DNA of 20,978 nucleotides, from the NCBI GenBank assembly GCA_945890905.1, contig CAMDDI010000019.1:1-20978 (forward strand), read 5' to 3'. Position 1 is the first letter of the stretch; every line of letters begins with the position of its first letter. The notes under the pieces are model-generated. The model worked only from the letters and a program-made list of their open reading frames with translations. It searched no databases and was not told the DNA's origin. Shown piece by piece: positions 14,868 through 20,978 of the stretch. The position numbers and the translations under genes were made by a program. The DNA comes from Bacteriovorax stolpii (GTDB lineage: Bacteria > Bdellovibrionota > Bacteriovoracia > Bacteriovoracales > Bacteriovoracaceae).

Positions 14868-15728
14868 ATGACCGCTTCTCTCAAACGGATTACTGAAGGT
14901 AATGAAGACAAAATCAATGATATCGTTGATGATGTGAAGGCGATTTCAGAGCAACTAGCTTTTGAGACTGATCGTTTCCAAAAAGATTCTCTCATGGCCG
15001 ATCTTCATAAGACAGGTCCTTTACTTGATAAAGCTGATGCTGCCATGGCGGATTTGAAAATCATCATGGCCGATCTTAAAGATGGTAAGGGAACTGTTGG
15101 TAAGCTCTTACGGGATGATGCAGTAGTGGATCAGGTTTCCCAGACACTTTCTTCAGTTAACCGTCTTGTTAACCGAATCAACAACATTGAAGCCGATATC
15201 GGACTCTCTACAGGAGCGAACTCACGGACGGGGTCAGATACACGATTTGATTTAGATATTTATCCAGCACCTGAGAGATTTTTCCGTCTTGGTGTAGTCA
15301 CCAATGATTTTGGTCCGCAAACTGAACGTAAGCAAGAGACTTATACGACTCAAGGTGATGGACAAGAAACCAAAACTAGCGTTCGAAAGATAAACAAGTC
15401 CGGATTCAAGTTTAACTTCCAGATCGGCCGTCGTATTCAGCGCTTTGGACTTCGTGCCGGTTTGATCGAATCAACCGGTGGTGTGGGTGTAGATTACTTC
15501 TTCCCAGACTTCGGAATCAGAACCGGTATGGAATTATTTGATTATCAAAAAGATGCTGGTCCGAATTTACGTCTCATGACTGAAGTTAAAATCTGGAACG
15601 TTCTCTTTGCCCGTGTGGCCGGAGAGGATCTTGTTTCTAAAGATAAGAAGCAAAGTGCAACTGTGTCTCTTGGTCTTCGCTTCAGCGATCAAGATTTAGC
15701 TGCCCTAGTAGGGATTTTTGCTAGGTAA
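14868..15728 (+). CDS. MCE protein C-terminal frame: helical stalk and beta-rich domain
   Basis: This frame continues the MCE gene in another phase. The ATG at 14868 has no ribosome site and falls within what should be a continuous helix, so independent initiation is doubtful. Residues about 1-100 are helical with heptad-like repeats (IVDDVKAISEQLAFETDRF; LDKADAAMADLKIIMADLKDG, ending in a GKGTVGKLL turn typical of long MCE proteins). From about 120 to the end the sequence has alternating polar and hydrophobic strands with aromatic ends (RFFRLGVVT, GFKFNFQIGRR, GVGVDYFFPDFGIRTGMEL, SATVSLGLRF). This suggests a small beta-barrel or beta-sandwich domain, possibly reaching the outer membrane. 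It ends two bases before the GYF gene. The joined gene would be 459 residues. Confidence 0.65.
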   Translation: MTASLKRITEGNEDKINDIVDDVKAISEQLAFETDRFQKDSLMADLHKTGPLLDKADAAMADLKIIMADLKDGKGTVGKLLRDDAVVDQVSQTLSSVNRLVNRINNIEADIGLSTGANSRTGSDTRFDLDIYPAPERFFRLGVVTNDFGPQTERKQETYTTQGDGQETKTSVRKINKSGFKFNFQIGRRIQRFGLRAGLIESTGGVGVDYFFPDFGIRTGMELFDYQKDAGPNLRLMTEVKIWNVLFARVAGEDLVSKDKKQSATVSLGLRFSDQDLAALVGIFAR

Positions 15729-15730
15729 TT

Positions 15731-16348
15731 ATGGATAAAAACTGGCTCATAAGAACAAAATCGAATCATATTTTAGGGCCTATCTCTAAAGACAAGGTCA
15801 TTGAATTACATAAGAATGGTTCCATTAAAGCCGATGATGAAGTTTGTTCTGGAAACGGTTTCTGGTTTTTTGTCCGCGAAGATGACATGGTTGAAAAATT
15901 TTTAAGTGGTAATGATACTCAGGGGTTTAATCCCATCAGCGAAGCCAAAGATGTGATCACTGCTCTTCCTTCATCAATTCCTCACGAGATTACCCGTGAT
16001 GATATTACCCTTGTTGGTGGTATTAATTTAGATGATTTAAATAGGCCCGCGGTGACGCATGCCCCAGGCATGGTCCATGAGCCTGAAGTTAAAAAAAAAG
16101 ATAAATTAGAAACTCTTGCGATCCCCTCAAGTACTCCACATCAAAAAATTAAGTCTCATAAAAAAGTCTCAAATCAAATTTACCTTCAGTATTTGATTTA
16201 CGTGGGGTTTGCGATTCTTGTTTCTGTTCTGTATTTTAGAAAAAATATCATCCGCTATCTATTTCAAAATGAAGCTACTTCCTCATTTTCCCTTATTCAA
16301 GAAGTTCATGCGCAGGAAGAAATTTCTGAGAAAAAAAAAAGCTTTTAG
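15731..16348 (+). CDS. GYF_2-like domain membrane protein, N-terminal frame
   Basis: A 205-residue frame. Residues 1-55 resemble a GYF_2 domain: W5, GP at 16-17, an alternating helix, then G41 and WFF at 45-47; such domains read peptide or protein partners in bacterial membrane-linked proteins. A polar linker follows (about 60-145), then one membrane helix (about 151-169, LQYLIYVGFAILVSVLYF) next to basic residues. The next 35 residues would be on the far side of the membrane. A KKK stretch at 121-123 is encoded by an in-frame A9 tract (16091-16099). The frame ends just after an A10 tract. Slipping back one base there joins it to the next 377 codons for a 579-residue protein. I do not recognise the full-length family. 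It begins two bases after the MCE gene. Confidence 0.65.
   Translation: MDKNWLIRTKSNHILGPISKDKVIELHKNGSIKADDEVCSGNGFWFFVREDDMVEKFLSGNDTQGFNPISEAKDVITALPSSIPHEITRDDITLVGGINLDDLNRPAVTHAPGMVHEPEVKKKDKLETLAIPSSTPHQKIKSHKKVSNQIYLQYLIYVGFAILVSVLYFRKNIIRYLFQNEATSSFSLIQEVHAQEEISEKKKSF
16331..16340 (+). other. A10 slippery tract at the frame break in the GYF gene
   Basis: In frame the codons read GAG AAA AAA AAA AGC TTT TAG. A -1 slip (or one extra A in the mRNA) gives GAG AAA AAA AAA AAG CTT TTA and an open frame to 17469. Tandem AAA codons ending in AAG are a known slippery type (as in dnaX), and AGGAAG lies about 12 bases upstream, a place where Shine-Dalgarno-like sites can stimulate -1 shifts. 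No strong downstream stem is obvious. Confidence 0.6.
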
Positions 16349-16362
16349 AACGCTCTGTCACC

Positions 16363-17469
16363 TTGGAAAAAGTCACGTTTGCTCCACAAGTAGGACTTCA
16401 CGGATTTAGAGTTGTAAGTTCCTTTGACATCAATCTAATCGCATGTAGTGACCTCTCAAGTGAAGTCTTTCAACTTGGGCTGATACTTTATCCTCCAGAA
16501 TTTTTCAACGAGAAATTTTTAATCAAGATGCGGGATTGTATTTTAAAGCTACACGATAACCATCCTGTGAAAAATTGGCTCAAATGGGTCGCCAAGTCTC
16601 GTTCTCCTACACCCAAAGAACAAAAGCTTAAAACCTTTTTACATGAAATTTTGAATTCCCAATTTAACCTCATCACTGATTTGAAAGTGAAGAGTAAAAT
16701 TATTGAAGCCTTAACGGATGTTCCTGAAAAAACTCTTTATGAAAAACTTCTGAAGTCATACTTGTACTTGATGATTGGAAATGTTACCCATTCAGACAAC
16801 ATTCTGAAGGGCATAATCAATCAGCCGCCACTTATGAATTGGATAGGGTATACGACTCGAAACTCTATTTACCATCATGTTTCCCAAGAGAATATAAAGC
16901 AGATTTTTCAGAAATTGGCCAGACATCCATCGGATCGTAAAACTTTTGAACTCTTGGAACTCTACTTTGATCATTACTTCAATGACAGCGCACTTTTAGA
17001 AGATGTAAGTGAAAACGAGACTGGAGATTTGAAAAATTTATTGGGACTTAAGTATATTGAGCGCATGGCCCCAGATCTGATTCATTATTTGCGGTTAGAA
17101 AAGTTGTCAGAAAATACAAAGATGAAGCGTTTGCGTGATACCAGCCACTTCCCAGTGCGCACTCAGATTTATTGGATCTGGCCATTTATGGATATAGATC
17201 CCTTGATTTCTCAAAACCTTGTAAGTGAGCTCGAAGAACTTCATATTGATGAGCAATTATGGTTTCTGTATTTGATGGATAATGAAAAACTCGCAGATGC
17301 CTATGCTAAAAAAAGTGGCAAGAGCTTTCTGCCGGGAAAAAGGCATTATTTGCGAGAACTTCTTAAAAAAAATGATTTCTATATGCTCTCCTTATTTAAG
17401 CTCCTTGAATTTGGAGATATCGATAAGGATTTAGTGAATCAAACTTCACAGTTTCTCTCCCATGAGTGA
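16363..17469 (+). CDS. C-terminal frame of the GYF protein: helical domain, unknown
   Basis: This frame opens right after the A10 tract; its nominal start is a TTG at 16363 with no ribosome site, so I treat it as the second half of the GYF gene. The joined reading is E-K-K-K-K-L-L-E-R-S-V-T-L-E-K-V. The first 55 residues have beta-like segments (VTFAPQVGLHGFRVVSSFDINLIAC). The remainder is helical, rich in Leu, Lys and Asp, like tandem helical-repeat adaptors, but I see no motif that names it. It would lie outside the cytoplasm if the single helix at about 151-169 is the only membrane segment. An in-frame A8 tract lies at 17365-17372. The last eight bases overlap the start of the methyltransferase gene. 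Confidence 0.6.
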   Translation: MEKVTFAPQVGLHGFRVVSSFDINLIACSDLSSEVFQLGLILYPPEFFNEKFLIKMRDCILKLHDNHPVKNWLKWVAKSRSPTPKEQKLKTFLHEILNSQFNLITDLKVKSKIIEALTDVPEKTLYEKLLKSYLYLMIGNVTHSDNILKGIINQPPLMNWIGYTTRNSIYHHVSQENIKQIFQKLARHPSDRKTFELLELYFDHYFNDSALLEDVSENETGDLKNLLGLKYIERMAPDLIHYLRLEKLSENTKMKRLRDTSHFPVRTQIYWIWPFMDIDPLISQNLVSELEELHIDEQLWFLYLMDNEKLADAYAKKSGKSFLPGKRHYLRELLKKNDFYMLSLFKLLEFGDIDKDLVNQTSQFLSHE

Positions 17470-18034
17470 TCAAGATTACCTTCAACCAGATTTTTACAGA
17501 TTCAATGAGGACTCCCTCATTTTGGTGCGCACTATTTTAGGAAAAATTGATTCAGTAGATTCCATACTAGATTTGGGTGCGGGATGTGGCGTTTTGGGTC
17601 TTGAACTTGCACTTCATTATAAACCCCGCTTCCTGGGGCTAGTAGAGCTGCAGAAGGATTTTCAGGAGAGTCTGGAGAGTAATATAGAAAGGTTTCTTCC
17701 GTCAGAGACCCGGCTCACCCTGGAGTATAAAAGTTTTTCCCAGTGGGCGCCACATCGTAAGTTTGATTTGATTGTTTGCAACCCACCTTATTATTTACCT
17801 CAGCATGGTCAAAAATCAGATGATCAAAGGCGACACAAGGCCCGATGCTTTGAAGAGGATGACTGGGCTACTTTGGCATCAGCCATCAAGAAGAGTCTCT
17901 CGTCAGACGGAATAGGATTTATCGTACTTAAAAATGATCCTCAAATTCTTAAAGCAGCTCGAAGTGCATTAAGTGGAATCTTTAATTGCCAAGAGGATAT
18001 TCAAGGGGGCTTAGTTATTTTGGAATTATCTTGA
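17462..18034 (+). CDS. TrmN6-like N6-adenine methyltransferase
   Basis: A 190-residue SAM-dependent enzyme. Motif I DLGAGCGVLGLELA at about 37-50 binds SAM. Acidic E62 ends the next strand (LGLVELQ), and NPPYY at about 107-111 is the catalytic motif for methylation of an exocyclic adenine nitrogen or glutamine. The Q-P-D-F-Y-R-F-N-E-D start and the size suit the TrmN6/YfiC group, which makes m6A37 in tRNA1(Val). RNA or protein targets such as PrmB/PrmC type cannot be excluded. Its ATG overlaps the upstream frame by eight bases, so it is probably coupled to the mla-linked genes. Its 3' end overlaps the convergent DUF721 gene by nine bases. Confidence 0.72.
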   Translation: MSDQDYLQPDFYRFNEDSLILVRTILGKIDSVDSILDLGAGCGVLGLELALHYKPRFLGLVELQKDFQESLESNIERFLPSETRLTLEYKSFSQWAPHRKFDLIVCNPPYYLPQHGQKSDDQRRHKARCFEEDDWATLASAIKKSLSSDGIGFIVLKNDPQILKAARSALSGIFNCQEDIQGGLVILELS

Positions 18035-18532
18035 TTGGATATAGATTGAGATCATAATTTGCTTGAGCTCATCGTCTGGCACGTCTTTAAAAAGTTTCTC
18101 AGCTTCCAACTTAAAAAGCTTAAATTGCGGTGATTGTGGATGCAGACGATTTGTGCGCTCTGAAATAATCTGAGCTTCTCTTTGCTGCTCTTGGAAGAAT
18201 TTTTCCTGAGTTTGGAAAACTAACTTTTTTATAATGGGTTTGAGACGAGGAAATACTTTGAAAATCTCTCCTTTAATTTCTTCGGAGAGAAAGGAGAGTT
18301 CCTGTGAATAAATAGAGTGCTTGGTTATGATGAAAAGAGAGTCTTGCTTGAGTTTTAAAGGTGAGGTAACAAGGCACATTTTAGGCCCTACAATTTCAGG
18401 CCATTTTTTAATGAGATCTAGAAAGTCGAAGGCTTCATAAAATGCGTTCATTTCATCGCGCTTAAGGTCATGAGGACCATAGCGATCCAAATCCTTGTAA
18501 TTTAAGCCCTTAAAATCGATTTTTTTAAACAT
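18026..18532 (-). CDS. DUF721 (DciA-like) protein
   Basis: A 168-residue protein with the DUF721 core at about 38-100: W44-x-x-I-V-G, then a strand pair (SPLKLKQDSLFIITKHS) and YSQELSFLSEEI, as in members of the DciA group. DciA loads the replicative helicase DnaB in bacteria lacking DnaC or DnaI. The C-terminal extension is charged and helical. The start at 18530-18532 has a weak AAAAG-type site. It runs against the methyltransferase (9-base tail overlap) and is divergent from lptE by 54 bases. The holA-like gene nearby also belongs to replication, a weak hint. Function is assigned by fold pattern only. Confidence 0.65.
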   Translation of the reverse strand: MFKKIDFKGLNYKDLDRYGPHDLKRDEMNAFYEAFDFLDLIKKWPEIVGPKMCLVTSPLKLKQDSLFIITKHSIYSQELSFLSEEIKGEIFKVFPRLKPIIKKLVFQTQEKFFQEQQREAQIISERTNRLHPQSPQFKLFKLEAEKLFKDVPDDELKQIMISIYIQSR

Positions 18533-18571
18533 CTTTTCACCAAGTTACCCTGGGCACTGCGAAGGCGTCCA

Positions 18572-18586
18572 TGATATAGATTTACC
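18572..18586 (+). promoter_or_regulatory. Extended -10 promoter at lptE, possibly leaderless transcript
   Basis: TG-A-TATAGA at 18572-18580 is an extended -10 box. Six bases later is the lptE ATG, so the predicted start of transcription is the A of the start codon. No Shine-Dalgarno precedes this ATG, which fits leaderless translation. No -35 box is seen. Confidence 0.4.
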
Positions 18587-19231
18587 ATGATCAAGTTCTT
18601 AGTTCTATGTCTTTTAGCAGGGTGTTCTGGGTATCGATTTACTCAGCAGGACAACCCACTTTCTCAGTACGGCATCCAGAGCCTATCTGTACCAATGTTT
18701 TATAATTATTCAAACTTACCTGAGCTCTCTGGGGAGTTTACTCGTGAAACCTACCGTCTTCTTACTGGTTTTAGTGGGCTTCGTTTGGCCAGTGGGTACG
18801 ATGAGGCATCAGATGCCATCTTGATTGGTATTATTAAGTCTCCGGAAAAACTCACTGAGACCTTAAAACCCACTACTCTACGTGTGGCCCAAGATAGAGC
18901 GAAAAATGCAGTGGGCGTGAACCGTCAGAAGTTTTATGTCCCCGGTGCCAATAACGTAGTGGTGTCTCTTCAAATCATCGTTATCAAAAAACCTACGGAA
19001 GAAGAACTTGCCCTTTTAAAATCAGGTATTGGTGATCAGGTTCAGCTCAACTCACGAGTTATCTTTAATGAAATGATTCCTCTTCAATTGCAGTACACTC
19101 GAGAAATATTGGATGACCAAGGTGTTCAAGTGGTGGCCACTCAAAACTTCGGTGTTCAAAGAAAAACTATTAAAGACTTATCGGTTCAGGCCGCCAACTC
19201 AGTCCGGGATATGATTCTTTATGCCTTCTAA
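18587..19231 (+). CDS. lptE: LPS-assembly lipoprotein LptE
   Basis: Lipoprotein plug of the LptD outer-membrane LPS translocon. The 214-residue product has a short lipoprotein signal (LLAGC, Cys at 13) followed at once by SGYRF, the usual LptE start. The family pattern I-x-x-L-S-V-P-x-F, then LSGEFTRETYR, is visible at about 30-58. Length is slightly above the usual 170-200. It is followed by the holA-like gene with an 11-base overlap, the same order as lptE-holA in E. coli, which supports both calls. The start lacks a ribosome site, discussed with the promoter. Sequence identity to known LptE seems low, as is usual for this family. Confidence 0.85.
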   Translation: MIKFLVLCLLAGCSGYRFTQQDNPLSQYGIQSLSVPMFYNYSNLPELSGEFTRETYRLLTGFSGLRLASGYDEASDAILIGIIKSPEKLTETLKPTTLRVAQDRAKNAVGVNRQKFYVPGANNVVVSLQIIVIKKPTEEELALLKSGIGDQVQLNSRVIFNEMIPLQLQYTREILDDQGVQVVATQNFGVQRKTIKDLSVQAANSVRDMILYAF

Positions 19232-20165
19232 GTGGCAGATTTGGGATTTTTTTTCTTCTTTTAAAAAAGATTTCCTTCATGATTTTCAAGGGATTATGGC
19301 CCTTAGTACTTTTGATCCCATCAGCTTAAAACTTGTTAAAGATCATCTGGTTTATGGGGCAGGCGAGCGGATTATTCATTATAAGATGGCGTCTGAAGTA
19401 ACAAAAAATTGGCTAGAGGAAGAGTTTCAAACTTTGAGTCTCTTCGGAGATTCAGAAAGTTTTTTCATTCATAGTGCTCAGGATCTTCATGCAGATTTGA
19501 TGGAAATCATATCTAAGCTTGATATCGGCCAGCGCTTTTTGATTTTGAGTTTTGAAAGCGAAACTTCAGCTTTTAAAAAAATCGTCAAAGATAGCAAAGT
19601 TGAAATCCTAAGTATTTCAGCTCCTCCTTTTTGGGAACTCAATAAACTTTTAGATTTTGTATGCGTTTATCTACGCTTGCCTTTGAGCTATGAGGCCAAG
19701 AGCTGGATGAATGAAGCCTTAGATAATACGTTGGCGAGTTTTTATAATTCTTGCAGCTTAATCAAACTCAATCACCCAGATTCCCGTGATATTTCTTTGA
19801 ATGATGTGAGAGAGCTTCTTACAGTGGAGAAGCTCGATCAGTTTGCTCTTGCTTCACTATATGCGCGAAAAAAATTCCAGCCCTTCTTTGATAAAATTGT
19901 GAGTCTTGAGGGGGACTTCGAAAAGATGAGAGGATTTTTTAATTTTCTCCAATCACACTTAATTAAGATGGCAGATACTACTTACCTTGCAAAAAAAGAT
20001 CGTCTTACTCAGTATGATAAAGACCTCCAAAGTACTTCAAAACTTTGGAGATCTCCTGAACTAATGCATGAAATTGGGCGTTTTAACCGCTGGGAACTAA
20101 TGTGTAAGAAGAAAGATTCTCTTCTTTGGCACGAACTCAAAGATGCTTCACTGAGAACGCTTTAG
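19221..20165 (+). CDS. holA: DNA polymerase III delta subunit-like protein
   Basis: Likely the delta subunit of the clamp loader, which opens the beta sliding clamp. The 314-residue size and position just after lptE match HolA. The pattern also fits: an N-terminal domain with LVYGAGERIIHYKMASEV (the YG..E.yl segment), a middle with FGDSESFFI, LILSFES and a helical bundle (SLNDVRELL; FALASLYARKK), and a C-terminal helical collar ending with LMHEIGRFNRWELMCKKKDSLLWHELKDA. No P-loop is present, as expected for delta. The gene starts within lptE (11-base overlap). Similarity is low, so I rely partly on gene order. It ends two bases before the stop of the convergent protease gene with no terminator between them. 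Confidence 0.72.
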   Translation: MPSKWQIWDFFSSFKKDFLHDFQGIMALSTFDPISLKLVKDHLVYGAGERIIHYKMASEVTKNWLEEEFQTLSLFGDSESFFIHSAQDLHADLMEIISKLDIGQRFLILSFESETSAFKKIVKDSKVEILSISAPPFWELNKLLDFVCVYLRLPLSYEAKSWMNEALDNTLASFYNSCSLIKLNHPDSRDISLNDVRELLTVEKLDQFALASLYARKKFQPFFDKIVSLEGDFEKMRGFFNFLQSHLIKMADTTYLAKKDRLTQYDKDLQSTSKLWRSPELMHEIGRFNRWELMCKKKDSLLWHELKDASLRTL

Positions 20166-20167
20166 TA

Positions 20168-20978
20168 TTAGCGGCAATTGTTTGGAATTCTTTTCCCAAA
20201 GCCTCTCGAAATTCCTTCCCATTTATCTGCTGAAACATAACAACCCCAACCGGTACAATTCATAATGTCGCCAGTTACTGGAGCGTATTCAGTATTTGTA
20301 GAAGGACCATCACTGAAACCGAAAGTGTGCATTAGTTCATGGATTCCTGCCAGAGGGCCATAGCCCAAAATAAGACTGTTTGTTACTGTAGCAGGTTGAG
20401 CACCGTTACCACCCACAAGGCCTGATTCTGTTACGATAATTACATGTTTGGCCTTAGCGGTATTTTTCCAAGACTGAGCTTTACGTTTAGCAGCGTCGTC
20501 ACAAAGAACTACTCGATCAATATTACCTCGATGAGCATGACAACCAAGCTCTTGTGAAGAAACTTGATAAATTTCTACATTAAGATCTAAGCATGAGAAT
20601 GGGGCAGTTCTATCAAATGAGTCTTTCACTACCATTGCCGCTCGAGGATATCTTTCGTCAGTTACGATGAGCACTCCATCGCGAGCATCTAGAACACCGT
20701 TGTCGCGTGATTGCTCTTCACGACGAGGTTCTTCGTCCTCATAGGTATCAGGCCCTTGATCACGAGAAGGACGATCTTGGGGAATTTCAGTCCGAGGTTG
20801 TGGTGTAGGCTCAGCAGGAGCACGTGCAGCCATCTCAACAATTTCATCTTTGATGGTTTTCAAGAAAGTATCGCAATTTCCCATGGCCTTTAAACGCTGT
20901 TCTTGTTCATAGTAAGTGGTGCGAGGAATATTTAATCTTTGTTGTAATTTATAATGATCTTCAATGATGCGTCCTAAT
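20168..20978 (-). CDS. Metzincin-like zinc metalloprotease (partial, 5' end outside window)
   Basis: The reading frame is open from 20168 to the window edge (270 codons), so the Met at 20884 is probably internal and the true start lies beyond the window. The zinc motif HELMHTFGFSD (HExxHxxGxxD, codons at 20309-20341) is followed about 15 residues on by DIMN, a plausible Met-turn; metzincins with Asp as third ligand (snapalysin type) are the nearest known pattern. N-terminal to it lie a Pro/Glu/Arg-rich linker and a mixed alpha/beta region. Six cysteines in the visible mature part suggest an extracytoplasmic protein, although no signal peptide can be seen here. The convergent holA-like gene ends two bases away. 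Confidence 0.7.
   Translation of the reverse strand, partial: LGRIIEDHYKLQQRLNIPRTTYYEQEQRLKAMGNCDTFLKTIKDEIVEMAARAPAEPTPQPRTEIPQDRPSRDQGPDTYEDEEPRREEQSRDNGVLDARDGVLIVTDERYPRAAMVVKDSFDRTAPFSCLDLNVEIYQVSSQELGCHAHRGNIDRVVLCDDAAKRKAQSWKNTAKAKHVIIVTESGLVGGNGAQPATVTNSLILGYGPLAGIHELMHTFGFSDGPSTNTEYAPVTGDIMNCTGWGCYVSADKWEGISRGFGKRIPNNCR

Noticed and set aside
14868..14870. Independent start of the second MCE frame
   Set aside because: No ribosome site, and the start falls inside a continuous helix when the frame is corrected at the A8 tract.
1..20978. CRISPR array, tRNA, rRNA, insertion sequence or prophage genes
   Set aside because: No regularly spaced repeats, no tRNA-like cloverleaf, no transposase or integrase motif seen on either strand.

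Overview
The window is a dense bacterial chromosome segment in an A+T-leaning genome. No rRNA, tRNA, CRISPR array, insertion sequence or prophage gene is visible, and there is no gene-free stretch over 300 bases (the longest gaps are about 130-140 bases at 1445-1575 and 4156-4293). The gene set points to a Gram-negative with an outer membrane: LptE, an MlaE/F/D lipid transporter and many secreted or lipoprotein products. The mix of conserved housekeeping genes with a Kazal-type lipoprotein, a secreted metzincin-like protease and large unrecognised secreted proteins resembles predatory Bdellovibrionota such as Bacteriovorax or Peredibacter. That assignment is inference from gene content, not from a search.

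Layout. (1) 1-1444, minus: glyA, followed closely by the start of a Kazal-type lipoprotein gene cut by the window edge. (2) 1576-2295, plus: a TauE/SafE-like membrane protein. (3) 2338-4155, minus: a 605-residue secreted protein of unknown function, with a 30-base near-perfect palindrome upstream. (4) 4294-9507, minus: a fatty-acid synthesis cluster in transcription order yceD-like, rpmF, fabH, fabD, fabG, acpP, fabF. It lacks plsX at its usual place and has intrinsic-terminator hairpins between rpmF and fabH and between acpP and fabF. (5) 9581-18034, plus: a shikimate kinase-like gene, a degenerate receiver-domain protein, alr, mlaE, mlaF, an mlaD-like gene in two reading frames, a GYF-domain membrane protein also in two reading frames, and a TrmN6-like methyltransferase. 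(6) 18026-18532, minus: a DUF721/DciA-like gene. (7) 18587-20165, plus: lptE and a holA-like gene, overlapping. (8) 20168-20978, minus: a metzincin-like protease whose 5' end lies outside the window.

How the genes fit together. The fab cluster makes malonyl-ACP (FabD), starts chains (FabH), elongates and reduces them (FabF, FabG) and supplies the carrier (AcpP). The alr-mla block serves the envelope: D-alanine for peptidoglycan, and phospholipid movement between the membranes. LptE serves LPS assembly.

The most notable signal is in the mla block. Two successive genes, the MCE (mlaD-like) gene and the GYF gene, are each broken at a poly-A tract (A8 at 14840-14847, A10 at 16331-16340). In each case a one-base change in the tract joins the two frames into a sensible longer protein (459 and 579 residues). 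Other A7-A9 tracts in the same region are in frame. This could be programmed slippage giving short and long products, phase variation, recent mutation or homopolymer sequencing error; the sequence alone cannot decide.
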